64,000 bases of DNA from Anaerotruncus rubiinfantis (lineage in GTDB: Bacteria; Bacillota; Clostridia; Oscillospirales; Ruminococcaceae), in assembly GCF_900078395.1 (NCBI RefSeq), contig NZ_FKLA01000009.1, positions 1,502,614-1,566,613 on the forward strand. The letters are read 5' to 3'. Positions 45,048-53,388 of this stretch are shown here, one piece after another. Below the pieces are notes generated by a model. It made no database searches. It was given only the letters and a program-made list of their open reading frames with translations, and had not been told where the DNA came from. Within the stretch, counting starts at the first letter, position 1; every line of letters begins with the position of its first letter. A program made the position numbers and the translations under genes.

Positions 45048-45392
45048 ATGCATGTAAACGGATACAATCTGCGCATGACACGCGGGGACAGTGAAACCAT
45101 CCACATCAGCTGTGAGAACGCGGATGGGACGCCGCATCCATTCCAATCCGGGGATACGGTCTATTTTACGGTGAAGAAGGATGTCAACACGGCAGAAATT
45201 CTGCTGCAGAAGATCATAACCATTTTTACCGAAACCGGAGCGGCACAGGTGGAGCTTGCGCCGCAGGACACGCGCGGGCTTTCTTATGGCGGGTACAAAT
45301 ACGATGTGCAGCTCAGCTGCGCGGACGGCCAGGTCATGACGATTGTCCCGCCGAACGACTTTCGGATCGGAGGTGAGGTGACTTATGATTAG
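45048..45392 (+). CDS. Phage-baseplate-like protein (BppU N-domain-like)
   Basis: 114 residues from ATG 45048 (AAAGGAGC ahead). The start MHVNGYNLRMTRGDSETIHISC and the immunoglobulin-like end (TVYFTVKKDVNTAEILLQK ... PPNDFRIGGEVTYD) resemble the N-terminal domain of phage upper baseplate proteins. Assignment by eye to that type, moderately confident. No phage structural genes are nearby; the gene overlaps the next by eight bases. Confidence 0.6.
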   Translation: MHVNGYNLRMTRGDSETIHISCENADGTPHPFQSGDTVYFTVKKDVNTAEILLQKIITIFTETGAAQVELAPQDTRGLSYGGYKYDVQLSCADGQVMTIVPPNDFRIGGEVTYD

Positions 45393-45789
45393 CGGCAAAA
45401 TCCCAACAGCGGCAAAACTGAAGGCAACCGTCGTCGCTGCGGGGCCGGCGGGGAAATCCGCTTACCGCTATGCGGTGGAAGGCGGCTATTCCGGGACAGA
45501 GGAACAGTTCTACCGGGATCTTTCCGGCACCGGGAGCGGGGTGGCCGGTATCCTCTATGTCAAAAGTTTTTCCGCTTCGGCTTTCCAAAAAAGCGGCCTG
45601 CAGTATAGCTGCCTGATTCCCGCGTCGGAGCACGGGCTCGGTCCGCGTGCGATGGTTACGGAGGTGCTTCGGGAAGCGGACGCGGGATACGGGAACGTGT
45701 GGTATCAGTATAAAATCCTGCCGAACGGGGACGTTGCGCTTTATTCAGCGGAGCCGTTCGATGGAAAAATTGTGATCGAAAAAATATAG
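45385..45789 (+). CDS. Tail-fibre-associated small protein
   Basis: 134 residues. Contains the phage-tail segment GPAGKSAYRYAVEGGYSGTEEQFYRDLSG, a linker motif known from phage tail fibres and collagen-like cell surface proteins of Clostridia. Overlaps the upstream gene by eight bases. The C-terminal domain (MVTEVLREADAGYGNVWYQYKILPNGDVALYSAEPF) is unrecognised but repeats the beta-rich style of receptor-binding tips. Confidence 0.6.
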   Translation: MISGKIPTAAKLKATVVAAGPAGKSAYRYAVEGGYSGTEEQFYRDLSGTGSGVAGILYVKSFSASAFQKSGLQYSCLIPASEHGLGPRAMVTEVLREADAGYGNVWYQYKILPNGDVALYSAEPFDGKIVIEKI

Positions 45790-45800
45790 GAGGAATTCAT

Positions 45801-46502
45801 TTGGCATTAACAACCGTAAAGCTTGGCGATTTCATTGAAAACGTCATTAAAACGGTCAACGACAATTTCAGCGATCTGGAAGTCCGAAAGGTGGACGGCG
45901 CGAATGTTCCGACCAAAGTGAGCGAACTTTCAAACGACAGCGGCTTTCAAACAGCACAGCAGGTGGCGGAAGCGGTCGCCGCGTTGGCCGCCTCTGCGCC
46001 GGAGACGCTCGACACCCTGAAGGAGCTGGCTGACGCGCTTGGCAACGACCCCAATTTTGCAGCTACCATTGCCGGGCAGATTGCCGCGAAGGTGGATAAA
46101 GTGGAAGGCAAAGGGCTTTCGGCCAACGATTTTACCGATACATTGCTCGCGAAACTGAACAGCCTTTCGAACTATACGCTGCCGGTTGGAGGGGAACTGC
46201 TCGGCGGCGTCAAAAACGGCGGGAACGTCACCATCAACGCGGACGGCACCATGACCGCGCCCGCCGCCCAACAGGGGGCGAGCGTAACCCGTCTGGATTT
46301 CGGTGCGGACGACGCGCGCTGGGGGCCTCTGACGGAAAACAGCTACACCTTGACAGTGGCTTCGTCTGGAAAATCTCCGATCGGGGTCTACCGCAAGGAC
46401 AAAACGGCATACGGCCTTTCAATGAGTGATCTTGCGATTGACGGCGCAAACATTGCGGTAACAAGCTACGATAAATTTGAGGGGTATCTGCTGCTCATCT
46501 GA
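45801..46502 (+). CDS. Tail-fibre-like protein
   Basis: 233 residues starting with TTG 45801 after AGGAGG. Low-complexity stretch SDSGFQTAQQVAEAVAALAASAPETLDTLKELADALGNDPNFAATIAGQIAAK is the common 'tail fibre' alpha-helical repeat; the C-terminal half is beta-rich (ITNADGT-like VTINADGTMTAPAAQQG). Third gene of a cassette; the role could be adhesion rather than phage. Confidence 0.6.
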   Translation: MALTTVKLGDFIENVIKTVNDNFSDLEVRKVDGANVPTKVSELSNDSGFQTAQQVAEAVAALAASAPETLDTLKELADALGNDPNFAATIAGQIAAKVDKVEGKGLSANDFTDTLLAKLNSLSNYTLPVGGELLGGVKNGGNVTINADGTMTAPAAQQGASVTRLDFGADDARWGPLTENSYTLTVASSGKSPIGVYRKDKTAYGLSMSDLAIDGANIAVTSYDKFEGYLLLI

Positions 46503-46510
46503 GCGCGGAA

Positions 46511-46543
46511 AAAATGGAACGGCCATTGGCCGTTCCATTTTTT
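46511..46543. terminator. Bidirectional terminator
   Basis: Stem AAAATGGAACGGCC with loop ATT and complement, T-run on both sides, between the tail-fibre-like gene and the minus-strand gene. Confidence 0.85.
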
Positions 46544-46790
46544 AGTCCGGGATTCCTGGTGTTTCGGTCGTCTTTTTGATGTTTTGCAGGCCGCGGTTCA
46601 CTTTTTCGTGGCTAAGCGGGATATCATAAATTTCACTGTAGGAATCCACTTCGGGCTCGTCGGCTGGGGCCGCGGGGATGAGGCCGGTGCATTCGGTGGC
46701 GGAAGCTACCGAAAACAGATCGTCAAACAGATCGCGGCCGTCGTCCGCATCGAACGGATGGGCGGACTTGGGTGTTTTCGGATCGGACAT
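46542..46790 (-). CDS. Small acidic hypothetical protein
   Basis: 82 residues from ATG 46790 (AAGGAG ahead). Acidic, Ser/Pro-rich start (SDPKTPKSAHPFDADDGRDLFDDLF), then DEPEVDSYSEIYDIPLSHEKVNRGLQNI. Short proteins of this style occur in Clostridia; no known domain. Its stop lies within the shared terminator. Confidence 0.6.
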   Translation of the reverse strand: MSDPKTPKSAHPFDADDGRDLFDDLFSVASATECTGLIPAAPADEPEVDSYSEIYDIPLSHEKVNRGLQNIKKTTETPGIPD

Positions 46791-46925
46791 GATAATCAGC
46801 TCCTTTTTAAAGTTTCTTTTAGTGTTTCCGCATCCGCGACAACGATACATTGTCAAATTTTTTCACGAAAGATCGCCAAAACGAATATTCTGAGAAAAAA
46901 CAGTCTCTGAAAGGCGGTCATTCTC

Positions 46926-47834
46926 ATGGTACCAGTTTATCCGTATCTGCGTAAAGAAACGCAGTGCAAAAGTGTTCCCATCGCGTTTCCCCCGCAGGAA
47001 CAGCTGACACAGCCCGGACTCGAGACGCTGATGAATCCGCGTCCTATTTTTGAAAATCCCTCCTATTGCGGCAGCGGGAAACTTTCGGGCAAAACAGCTG
47101 TCGTGACCGGCGGCGACAGCGGCATCGGCCGGGCGGTAGCCTGCGCTTTTGCCAAGGAGGGCGCGGATCTAGTGATCCCGTATCTCTGTGAGGAACGGGA
47201 CGCGCGCGAAACAAAATGCTGGATCGAAAATCTGGGCCGCAGATGTCTGCTGATCCCAGGGGATCTGGGACAGCGGAGCAACGCGGATGCCGCTGTGGAG
47301 AAGGCAGTTGGATGCTTTGGAAAAGTCGATGTGCTGGTCAATAATCAGGCGGTACAGTTTGTACAGGAGAGCATCCTGGACATCTCCGCCGAACAGCTCG
47401 AAACAACCTTTCGTACCAATGTTTTTGCAACCTTTTACATGATCCAGGCGGCTTTGCCGCATATGAAGCGCGGAAGCGCGATCATCAACACCACCTCGGT
47501 TACGGCCTATTACGGGGAACCCAAACTGATTGACTACAGCGCCACCAAGGGCGCGCTCGCGGCGCTGACCCGTTCGCTGGCACTTTCGCTCGCGCCCTGC
47601 GGAATCCGTGTGAATGGGGTGGCGCCCGGGCCCATCTGGACGCCCCTCATCCCCTCCTCCTTTTCCGCGCGGGAGGTCGCTGCGTTTGGCACCCAGACTT
47701 CGCCGGTGCCGATGCGCCGCGCGGGGCAGCCGTTTGAACTTGCGCCAGCTTATGTCTATCTCGCAAGCTACGACAGTTCGTACATGACTGGGCAGGTACT
47801 GCATCCGAACGGCGGTACCATCGTGAACGGCTGA
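46926..47834 (+). CDS. SDR-family oxidoreductase, YhdF-like
   Basis: 302 residues. N-terminal extension ahead of the Rossmann motif (KTAVVTGGDSGIGRAVACAF), then NNQAVQF, NTTSVTAYYGEPKLIDYSATKGALAALTRSLALSLAPCGI (Tyr-x3-Lys), APGPIWTPLIPSSF. The long N-terminus (SIAFPPQEQLTQPGLETLMNPRP-like) is typical of the YhdF/YghA general-stress SDRs. Between two terminators, so probably monocistronic. Confidence 0.9.
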   Translation: MVPVYPYLRKETQCKSVPIAFPPQEQLTQPGLETLMNPRPIFENPSYCGSGKLSGKTAVVTGGDSGIGRAVACAFAKEGADLVIPYLCEERDARETKCWIENLGRRCLLIPGDLGQRSNADAAVEKAVGCFGKVDVLVNNQAVQFVQESILDISAEQLETTFRTNVFATFYMIQAALPHMKRGSAIINTTSVTAYYGEPKLIDYSATKGALAALTRSLALSLAPCGIRVNGVAPGPIWTPLIPSSFSAREVAAFGTQTSPVPMRRAGQPFELAPAYVYLASYDSSYMTGQVLHPNGGTIVNG

Positions 47835-47845
47835 TTCGCGCAGAA

Positions 47846-47892
47846 AAAACCGGTCCGTAAGCGCCTGTAACAGGCATTTACGGACCGGTTTG
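47846..47892. terminator. Bidirectional terminator after the SDR and the collagen-like gene
   Basis: Stem AAACCGGTCCGTAA and complement with a 16-base loop that itself folds (GCCTGTAACAGGC); strong T-run on minus. Confidence 0.85.
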
Positions 47893-47894
47893 GG

Positions 47895-48914
47895 CTATTC
47901 AGCGATTTTGAACAGGGTGAGCTGGATCGAAATAACAGACATTCCGTCTACCACGCCGGTTGTTTCGATTGGGGCTGTGTCCTCCTGCGCGATTCGAACA
48001 AGCGAAACCATGTCGCCCGCTGAAAGCCGCAGAAGGCTTGTAGCCGCGCAGGGGACGCTGGACGAACCGTCCGCACCGGCCCCGCAGCTTGCATTGCCGC
48101 TCGAGTCCGCGCCATTTTTTGAACGGACAACAAAGACGGCGGAATAACCGGGTGCGAGCGCCACCCGGTGGCTCACAAGGTAGACGCCGCTTTCCGCAAT
48201 GGCAACGGCGTTGCCGGAAAGGATAAATCCGCTGGAGTTCGCGGGATTTGCATATTCCAGCGGCAGTGTTTCACCGGGCAGAATCCGCTGATTTCCGGCT
48301 GTGTAGAAACTCGCGTAAGCGGGGGACAGGCCCGGCCCTTTGGGCCCTGTGGGCCCGACGGGTCCCCTGGGCCCCGGAAGTCCGGCAGGCCCCTGCGGGC
48401 CCGCCGCGCCGGTTACGCCGCGTGGGATGACAAAATCGAGCAGGTGGTTGGGGCTGCCGGTCGCGTCGGTGACCAATGCGGGGAATCCCGGGTCGGCCGT
48501 GGTGGTACTGCGTACTGCGAGCGTTTCAATCCCGCCGAATCCCCCCGCTCCAGCGGGTCCGGCCGGGCCAGTCGCGCCGGTAGGGCCAGTCGCGCCGGTA
48601 GGGCCAGTCGCGCCGGTAGGGCCGGTTGGGCCAGTCGCACCGGTTACACCGGCGGGGCCAATGGGCCCCATCGGTCCCGGCATCCCGCACGGCAGAGGCG
48701 GCTCCTGCGGGGCGGGCGGCGCCGATGGACATGTGGACTCGGGTTCGTCCACCAGGCAGGATGACGGTTTTGGGGAAGGCGCCTCTGGATTCCGGCTGGG
48801 GAATTCCTGATCCAGGGAAGGCGGTTCCGGGCGGGACGCGGGTTCGGATGACGGTTGTGGCGATTTTGTCTGGGGACGGCTGCTGTGTGGGACAGGGATG
48901 ACATATCGGTTCAT
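47895..48914 (-). CDS. Second collagen-like protein with BclA-type C-domain
   Basis: 339 residues from ATG 48914. Pro-rich N-terminus ([22 protein letters not shown]) and roughly 30 GXY triplets in two blocks, [10 protein letters not shown] and later [16 protein letters not shown]. The C-domain ([41 protein letters not shown]) resembles C1q/TNF-type trimerising heads. A SD-like GGAGCG precedes the start, as in the first collagen gene. A sigma-K-like promoter is at 49021-49047. The upstream region is very close to the transposon end. Confidence 0.9.
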   Translation of the reverse strand: MNRYVIPVPHSSRPQTKSPQPSSEPASRPEPPSLDQEFPSRNPEAPSPKPSSCLVDEPESTCPSAPPAPQEPPLPCGMPGPMGPIGPAGVTGATGPTGPTGATGPTGATGPTGATGPAGPAGAGGFGGIETLAVRSTTTADPGFPALVTDATGSPNHLLDFVIPRGVTGAAGPQGPAGLPGPRGPVGPTGPKGPGLSPAYASFYTAGNQRILPGETLPLEYANPANSSGFILSGNAVAIAESGVYLVSHRVALAPGYSAVFVVRSKNGADSSGNASCGAGADGSSSVPCAATSLLRLSAGDMVSLVRIAQEDTAPIETTGVVDGMSVISIQLTLFKIAE

Positions 48915-49020
48915 AATACGCTCCAATCCGCCGCTGCGCGCGCCGGCATATCCTATGTAAAAATCCCGGAAAACGCATGCGCGCAGAAAAAAGGCCGCGT
49001 CTGTCCGGTATTTCTATTTA

Positions 49021-49047
49021 TATTCTATGCAGCGGCGGAAAAATTGT
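49021..49047 (-). promoter_or_regulatory. Candidate sigma-K-type promoter of the second collagen-like gene
   Basis: On minus: AC (49047-49046), 16 bp, CATAGAATA (49029-49021), matching the mother-cell sigma-K pattern AC-N16-CATANNNTA. It is about 110 bases before the start codon. The match is short, so chance is possible. Confidence 0.5.
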
Positions 49048-49127
49048 CCGAAATTGAAAAAAACTGCTATACGGATTGCTGCCTGTGAAACAAAAGAAGG
49101 AATGCTGTCATATAGGACGAAAAACAG

Positions 49128-49143
49128 AAACAGGGATGCCGCC
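49128..49143. repeat. Left terminal inverted repeat of the element
   Basis: AAACAGGGATGCCGCC; its exact complement is at 55478-55493. A GA dinucleotide straddles 49127-49128, the target type of TnpX recombinases. Confidence 0.85.
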
Positions 49144-49281
49144 AAATGGCAACAGCTGATAAGGAAGTATTAAAACAAACTAACTTAACGGCTGACAAAC
49201 AGGTTGCAAACAGCTCCGAATGTGTAATGCATTCGGAGTTGTTTTATGATAAAATGTATCCGTAAGGGTGGTGAACAAAAA

Positions 49282-50529
49282 ATGGATGATAATCTCATCT
49301 CAATGGGCAAATTACAAAGCGACATAAAAACTATGAAACTCGTTTCTCTATTTCTAAAACCAGAACAGAGAAAACAATTAAACACATTAGAAAAGCAACT
49401 TGATAATATGATTGCGCAAACAACAGCTTTCAATGAGAGATTTTCCTCTTACGGTTGGTGTGCGTATGATAGTATGAGTATGACTATTATAGAAAGTGCA
49501 AATACTGCTTTCGAGGAAGGTGGAATAGAGAGTGCTGAACAGGTTTTGATAAATTACTACAAAACAGACGTCAACAAAATTACTCATTGGATAAAAAATA
49601 GTTCAGAGGCATTTGCCGTGAGATATAATCTAATACAGCGTTTCTTTGAAGACCATTTTGCAGAAAGGTATCATGCGAGCGTTCCCCTTGGTTTGATTAT
49701 AGTAGATGGTGCTGTTAACGATTTCACAAAAAGCAAAGGTTTTTTTGCTGAGGGAACAGCAGTTGATGCATGGGATTGTTTAGTTGGATGTAGTGACGGT
49801 TTGACCAAACTAAAAGGCATATTTAATCAGAACCGCACAAAAACAAATACCGAAACGATTACACTCCCTTATCGGAACGGCATTTTGCATGGTCGTGATC
49901 TGACTTATGCTAATGAATATGTATCATGCAAGTGCGTATCTCTTATGTTCGCTGTTGCCGATTGGATGAAAATGAAGAACAGCGAAGATACAAGAAAAGC
50001 TACATATGAGAAATCAGTTAATCCTCCCCCTATAAGAGAGTCTTTAGCGCGCATAAAAGAAAACAAACAGATACGAGAGGAAATTTCATCATGGGAAAAA
50101 CATACAGTTATTGTTGGTGAGGATATTCCCGCAAATGGATTACCAAAGGATTATATAGAATACCCGTATATTCTTGAGGTCGTTGAGATGTTGTGTGCAT
50201 GGAAAAACAAAAACTATGGGAAGTTGTCAACACATCTGCAAAAAATGTTTTCAGCAAGTCTTTCTTCTGGAAAACGTGCTGGCGAATGCAGAAAAATATT
50301 TGAACACAAAATACTTGATACATTTGAAATTATTGAGATTGAAGAACGAGCGTGTGCCTTGTCAAAGGTCATGGTTAAAGTGTTTTGGACAGATGATAAT
50401 CATAAAAAAGAAGCGCTTTTAACTTTCGGTTGTGTCTATGAGAGCACTACTGAACGTGTGGGTGTACCATGGAGAGACAACGGTAAATGGATTTTAATGC
50501 CGTGGGATGTACGAGGGCTATATCAATAA
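49282..50529 (+). CDS. Hypothetical protein with HEPN-like RNxxxH motif
   Basis: 415 residues from ATG 49282 (the in-frame upstream start is weaker). No confident family. The motif LPYRNGILHGRD in the middle (around 200) reads Arg-Asn-x3-His, the RNase motif of HEPN domains, in a mostly helical region (SSEAFAVRYNLIQRFFEDHF before it). The C-terminal 160 residues (SWEKHTVIVGEDI ... LLTFGCVYESTTERVGVPW) look like a separate alpha/beta domain. Lower GC and more AT-rich codons than the host. Such orphans on mobile elements are often abortive-infection or toxin genes; that is inferred from the motif and location. Confidence 0.6.
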   Translation: MDDNLISMGKLQSDIKTMKLVSLFLKPEQRKQLNTLEKQLDNMIAQTTAFNERFSSYGWCAYDSMSMTIIESANTAFEEGGIESAEQVLINYYKTDVNKITHWIKNSSEAFAVRYNLIQRFFEDHFAERYHASVPLGLIIVDGAVNDFTKSKGFFAEGTAVDAWDCLVGCSDGLTKLKGIFNQNRTKTNTETITLPYRNGILHGRDLTYANEYVSCKCVSLMFAVADWMKMKNSEDTRKATYEKSVNPPPIRESLARIKENKQIREEISSWEKHTVIVGEDIPANGLPKDYIEYPYILEVVEMLCAWKNKNYGKLSTHLQKMFSASLSSGKRAGECRKIFEHKILDTFEIIEIEERACALSKVMVKVFWTDDNHKKEALLTFGCVYESTTERVGVPWRDNGKWILMPWDVRGLYQ

Positions 50530-50797
50530 GCGGTTATTTATATGGAACAATGGAATGGCATTTTGTGCCTTCAAGGGACATTAGATTGCCATCTCGTTTC
50601 CCCACTCTGGAAGCCACATAAATGCTGTCTTTTTTGCACTCAAAATGTCCACGCTGGCAGGGCAGATGTTACGCAGTAGAACGCCATTTTGAGGGGCGCG
50701 AGTATAAAACCTTTACCTACTCTCATTTTGCCTTTGCAAAGCCGCATGAATACTGACTTTTGCAGCCTCTATTGCGTGACAGAGAACCCCATAATTC

Positions 50798-50909
50798 AGA
50801 GGGGGCGCAAGCGGTCTATCCGTTTGCGCCCTCTTGATTACCTTATAGCAAGGACATGGAAAACCGTCAAGGGCGGCGCAGCCGTTTATCTTGACCCTTG
50901 ACGGTTTTT
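50798..50909. other. Hairpins in the 50530-50919 intergenic gap
   Basis: A 12-bp stem (GGGCGCAAGCGG with CCGTTTGCGCCC, 50803-50831) is followed by a 14-bp stem AAAACCGTCAAGGG with complement (50860-50907). The latter has T-runs on both strands and ends the minus-strand HTH gene. No gene is convincing in this gap of about 390 bases. Confidence 0.6.
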
Positions 50910-50919
50910 CATGGCTTTG

Positions 50920-51135
50920 CTACTTGCCCGGCGGCTGATACTCCAATCGGAACTTCAAAACAGCCATAAGCAGCTTTGCATTTAATCGCTCTTTCAAATC
51001 GGTGTTCCCTCCGCTTAGCCTACCTATGTAGGCTTTGTGCCGTTCCTGCACCGCAAGGAGTGCGGCGTTATCTCCCGTAATTGCCCGTTCAATCACTTCA
51101 TAGGAAACAAGATTATATTTGCTATTATTCATCAT
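50920..51135 (-). CDS. Small helix-turn-helix protein
   Basis: 71 residues (MMNNSKYNLVSYEVIERAITGDNAALLAVQERHKAYIGRL) of the HTH type found just after sigma-like genes in Tn916-type conjugative elements. It begins directly before the sigma-factor stop on the minus strand. Role: probable transcription accessory for element genes; inferred from analogy. Confidence 0.6.
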   Translation of the reverse strand: MMNNSKYNLVSYEVIERAITGDNAALLAVQERHKAYIGRLSGGNTDLKERLNAKLLMAVLKFRLEYQPPGK

Positions 51136-51561
51136 TTATCTTCTCATTTCTGTCCGTAACTGTTTCAACGCTGCGTTTTTCTGATAATTGACCGTTGTGC
51201 GTGGCTTTCCCAATAACGCCCCAATCTGCTTATCTCTTAATTGCAGATAATAGCGCATAAGGATAATTTCCCGCCGCAGTTCTGATAAGCACAACAAAGC
51301 TTTTGCTAACTTTTCGCTGTCAACAACTACCATCTGCCCGTTGACCGCAAAGGCAGTCGGCTTGTCCTGCAAGATAAAGTATTCGTCCATGCTGTGCAGC
51401 GCAAAAGAAGTGTGCTCTTGCAAGTATTCAAAGGATATTTCGCGCTGCGTTCTGCGTTTTCGTTCCCTGTAATAATTACAGGCTTCATTGTGCAATACGG
51501 CTTTACAAAATGCGTGAAACCGGCGTTCAATACTTTCCTTGTATTCTGTGGATAACATCAT
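51136..51561 (-). CDS. Sigma-70-like transcription factor of mobile element type
   Basis: 141 residues. Region 2-like helix NEACNYYRERKRRTQREISFEYL and region 4 (LSELRREIILMRYYLQLRDKQIGALLGKPRTTVNYQKNAALKQL) resemble the small sigma factors of Tn916-family elements. It pairs with the HTH protein just downstream. Likely controls element gene expression. Confidence 0.75.
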   Translation of the reverse strand: MMLSTEYKESIERRFHAFCKAVLHNEACNYYRERKRRTQREISFEYLQEHTSFALHSMDEYFILQDKPTAFAVNGQMVVVDSEKLAKALLCLSELRREIILMRYYLQLRDKQIGALLGKPRTTVNYQKNAALKQLRTEMRR

Positions 51562-51595
51562 TCACCCATAGAACACCCCCTTATGGGATAATAAA

Positions 51596-52069
51596 TTAAA
51601 ACTCCATAACGTAAATTTCATTAACTGTATCAAAGGAAAAACCACATGATAACAGGGTATTGCAAGAAGCCTTATTTTCCTGTTCCGGCTGCACGATGAT
51701 ACGCTTTGCGTTTTTATGCAGCTTGACTTCCTTAATCAGTAGTTGAATGATATTTTTCCCAAATCCCTTTCCGAGATATTCAGTATCACCTATCAGATAG
51801 TCAATACTGTAAGTACCGTTTATATCCGTATTGCCTTGCCAATCTTCTCCGCTGTGACGGTATTCGTAATATTGGCAGAAACCGATAGGTTTGCCCTCCA
51901 ATTCCACCATGAAGTGATGTAAGAATGAAAATTCGTCATTCCTCTTTTTGACTTCATCAATCCAATCCAACGGGTCATGATACCATTTAGCCACATGGGG
52001 CGTATATAGCCATTTTTCAAACAGTGCAACGTCCTCATTACGAAGCTGACGAAGTAACAATTTATCCAA
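51596..52069 (-). CDS. GNAT-family acetyltransferase
   Basis: 157 residues if TTG 52069 is used (AAAGGAG eight bases ahead); an upstream in-frame TTG at 52087 overlaps the SD. GNAT fold: HVAKWYHDPLDW, FSFLHHFMVELEGKPIGFCQYYEYR, acetyl-CoA loop YLIGDTEYLGKGFGKNIIQLL, and KRIIVQPEQENKASCNTLLSCGFSFD. The layout resembles aminoglycoside 6'-N-acetyltransferases, so a resistance role is possible but the substrate is unproven. Divergent from a TetR gene, with shared operators and a near-consensus promoter. Confidence 0.8.
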   Translation of the reverse strand: MDKLLLRQLRNEDVALFEKWLYTPHVAKWYHDPLDWIDEVKKRNDEFSFLHHFMVELEGKPIGFCQYYEYRHSGEDWQGNTDINGTYSIDYLIGDTEYLGKGFGKNIIQLLIKEVKLHKNAKRIIVQPEQENKASCNTLLSCGFSFDTVNEIYVMEF

Positions 52070-52089
52070 GTCTTTTTCTCCTTTCAAAT

Positions 52090-52191
52090 ATGAATGTTAT
52101 TTCATGTTCTTATTATAGCAGGTAGGACTTGCAAAGTCAACATGAACAATACTTCATATTCATTGACCAAATGAACATTATGGGATATACT
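52090..52191. promoter_or_regulatory. Divergent promoters and TetR operators between GNAT and TetR genes
   Basis: Minus promoter: TTGACT (52140-52135), 17 bp, TATAAT (52117-52112). Plus promoter: TTGACC (52163-52168), 17 bp, TATACT (52186-52191). Three related inverted repeats overlap them: ATGAA-N6-TTCAT at 52090-52105 and 52142-52157, and TTCATTGACCAAATGAA at 52159-52175. Fits autorepression and repression of the acetyltransferase. Confidence 0.75.
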
Positions 52192-52217
52192 TGTTCTTGT
52201 GAAAGGTGGTGCTTAGT

Positions 52218-52829
52218 TTGAACGATTTACCTATTCGAGAGCCGATACAAAAACGCTCTATTGAAAAGAAAACAAAAATAGTAAAAGCTGGTTTGGATTT
52301 ATTCTGTGAAAAAGGTTTTTATAAAACAAACACGGTTGAAATAGCAAAGGCGGCAGGGGTTTCAACGGGAACAGTTTACAGCTATTTCAAAAACAAGACA
52401 GATATTTACATTGCTTCTTTTGAATATTTCCTTGATAGTTACCTTAGACCATTATTAGAGGAATTAGAAACTCTCCCCAAACCTGTTGATACGCAAGTTC
52501 TTATTGATAAATGTCTTAATCTATTTATCAATCTTTATGTCAATTCAAAGCAAACCGTAAATGAGCTGGGGCTTATGCAAGAGTCAGAACCGGAAATTAT
52601 GCAGCACTTTGCCGCGTATGAGGATATGATTTTGTCTGCACTTGTAAAAGCCTTTGATAACCCGAATGTCACCAAAAAACATTTGACCGAGAAGATGTAT
52701 CTTCTATATGCTTTGTCAGATATATTAGGGCAAGAACACGCTTTTAATTATCATGGGAACATAGATTTAGATGTGTTACGCTGTCAAATAACAGCTATGA
52801 TTACTCACCTATTTGTAGAAGAATTATAA
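52218..52829 (+). CDS. TetR-family repressor
   Basis: 203 residues with TTG 52218 as start (AAAGGTGG eight bases ahead). HTH: KTKIVKAGLDLFCEKGFYKTNTVEIAKAAGVSTGTVYSYFKNKTDIY, followed by a helical ligand domain (VNELGLMQESEPEIMQHF). Sits divergent to the GNAT gene with inverted repeats over both promoters, so it probably represses both. Inducer unknown. Confidence 0.9.
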   Translation: MNDLPIREPIQKRSIEKKTKIVKAGLDLFCEKGFYKTNTVEIAKAAGVSTGTVYSYFKNKTDIYIASFEYFLDSYLRPLLEELETLPKPVDTQVLIDKCLNLFINLYVNSKQTVNELGLMQESEPEIMQHFAAYEDMILSALVKAFDNPNVTKKHLTEKMYLLYALSDILGQEHAFNYHGNIDLDVLRCQITAMITHLFVEEL

Positions 52830-52875
52830 GGGTAGAAAATGCTTTAGCAATATAAAGCAAATAAAAATTAAAATC

Positions 52876-52909
52876 TTATTGCAGCCGCTATGTGCTGCAA
52901 TATTTTTTT
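52876..52909 (+). terminator. Terminator of the TetR gene
   Basis: Stem ATTGCAGC / GCTGCAAT with an 8-base loop and a run of seven T. Confidence 0.85.
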
Positions 52910-52984
52910 GCTCAAAAGTCGCTTTACATTTGGCATTTTCGGATTTTTCCCGTATTAAGAAGTGAGAGAACTTTTTGAAAAATT

Positions 52985-53046
52985 TTCTCTGAAATTTTAG
53001 CAAAATCGCCCCCTACGGTGTTGTAGGTAGTGAAAGGAGAGTGCGA
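52985..53046. other. Candidate oriT region ahead of mobC
   Basis: AT-rich stretch with CCCCCTACGGTGTTGTAGG (CTAC/GTAG arms) just upstream of mobC. oriT sites of mobilizable elements lie here, but no known nick sequence is recognised. Confidence 0.35.
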
Positions 53047-53388
53047 ATGGAAAACAGAAAACGAAGCGTACAAATCATTGTGCGGGTAACAGAGGACGAA
53101 CGGGCGTTGATTGAGGAAAAAATGAAGCAGATACCGACGATAAACCTATCTGCTTACGCCCGTAAAATGCTGATTGACGGGTACATTATTGTTTTAGACT
53201 TGCAAGCGGTCAAAGCACATACGGCGCAGCTTCAGAAAATTGGCGTGAACGTCAATCAGATTGCAAGGCGTATCAACGAAACAGGTCGCATTTATGCCGA
53301 CGACATGAACGAGGTAAAGCGGCTTATGGAAGAAGTGTGGCGATTGGAGCGTCGGCTACTCCTGCAATTCAAGGGGCTCACAAAATGA
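53047..53388 (+). CDS. mobC: Mobilization relaxosome protein MobC
   Basis: 113 residues from ATG 53047 (AAAGGAGA six bases ahead). Typical MobC: RVTEDERALIEEKMKQIPTINLSAYARKMLIDG, then KIGVNVNQIARRINETGRIYADD, a ribbon-helix-helix-like and coiled segment that binds oriT. In related elements a relaxase gene follows; here a short palindrome-rich region and tnpW follow instead. Confidence 0.85.
   Translation: MENRKRSVQIIVRVTEDERALIEEKMKQIPTINLSAYARKMLIDGYIIVLDLQAVKAHTAQLQKIGVNVNQIARRINETGRIYADDMNEVKRLMEEVWRLERRLLLQFKGLTK

Noticed and set aside
45048..46502. Prophage remnant
   Set aside because: No terminase, portal, capsid, integrase or lysis genes in the window; only three tail-like genes are visible.
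48340..48810. Plus-strand proline-rich frame over the second collagen gene
   Set aside because: Antisense shadow of GXY repeats.
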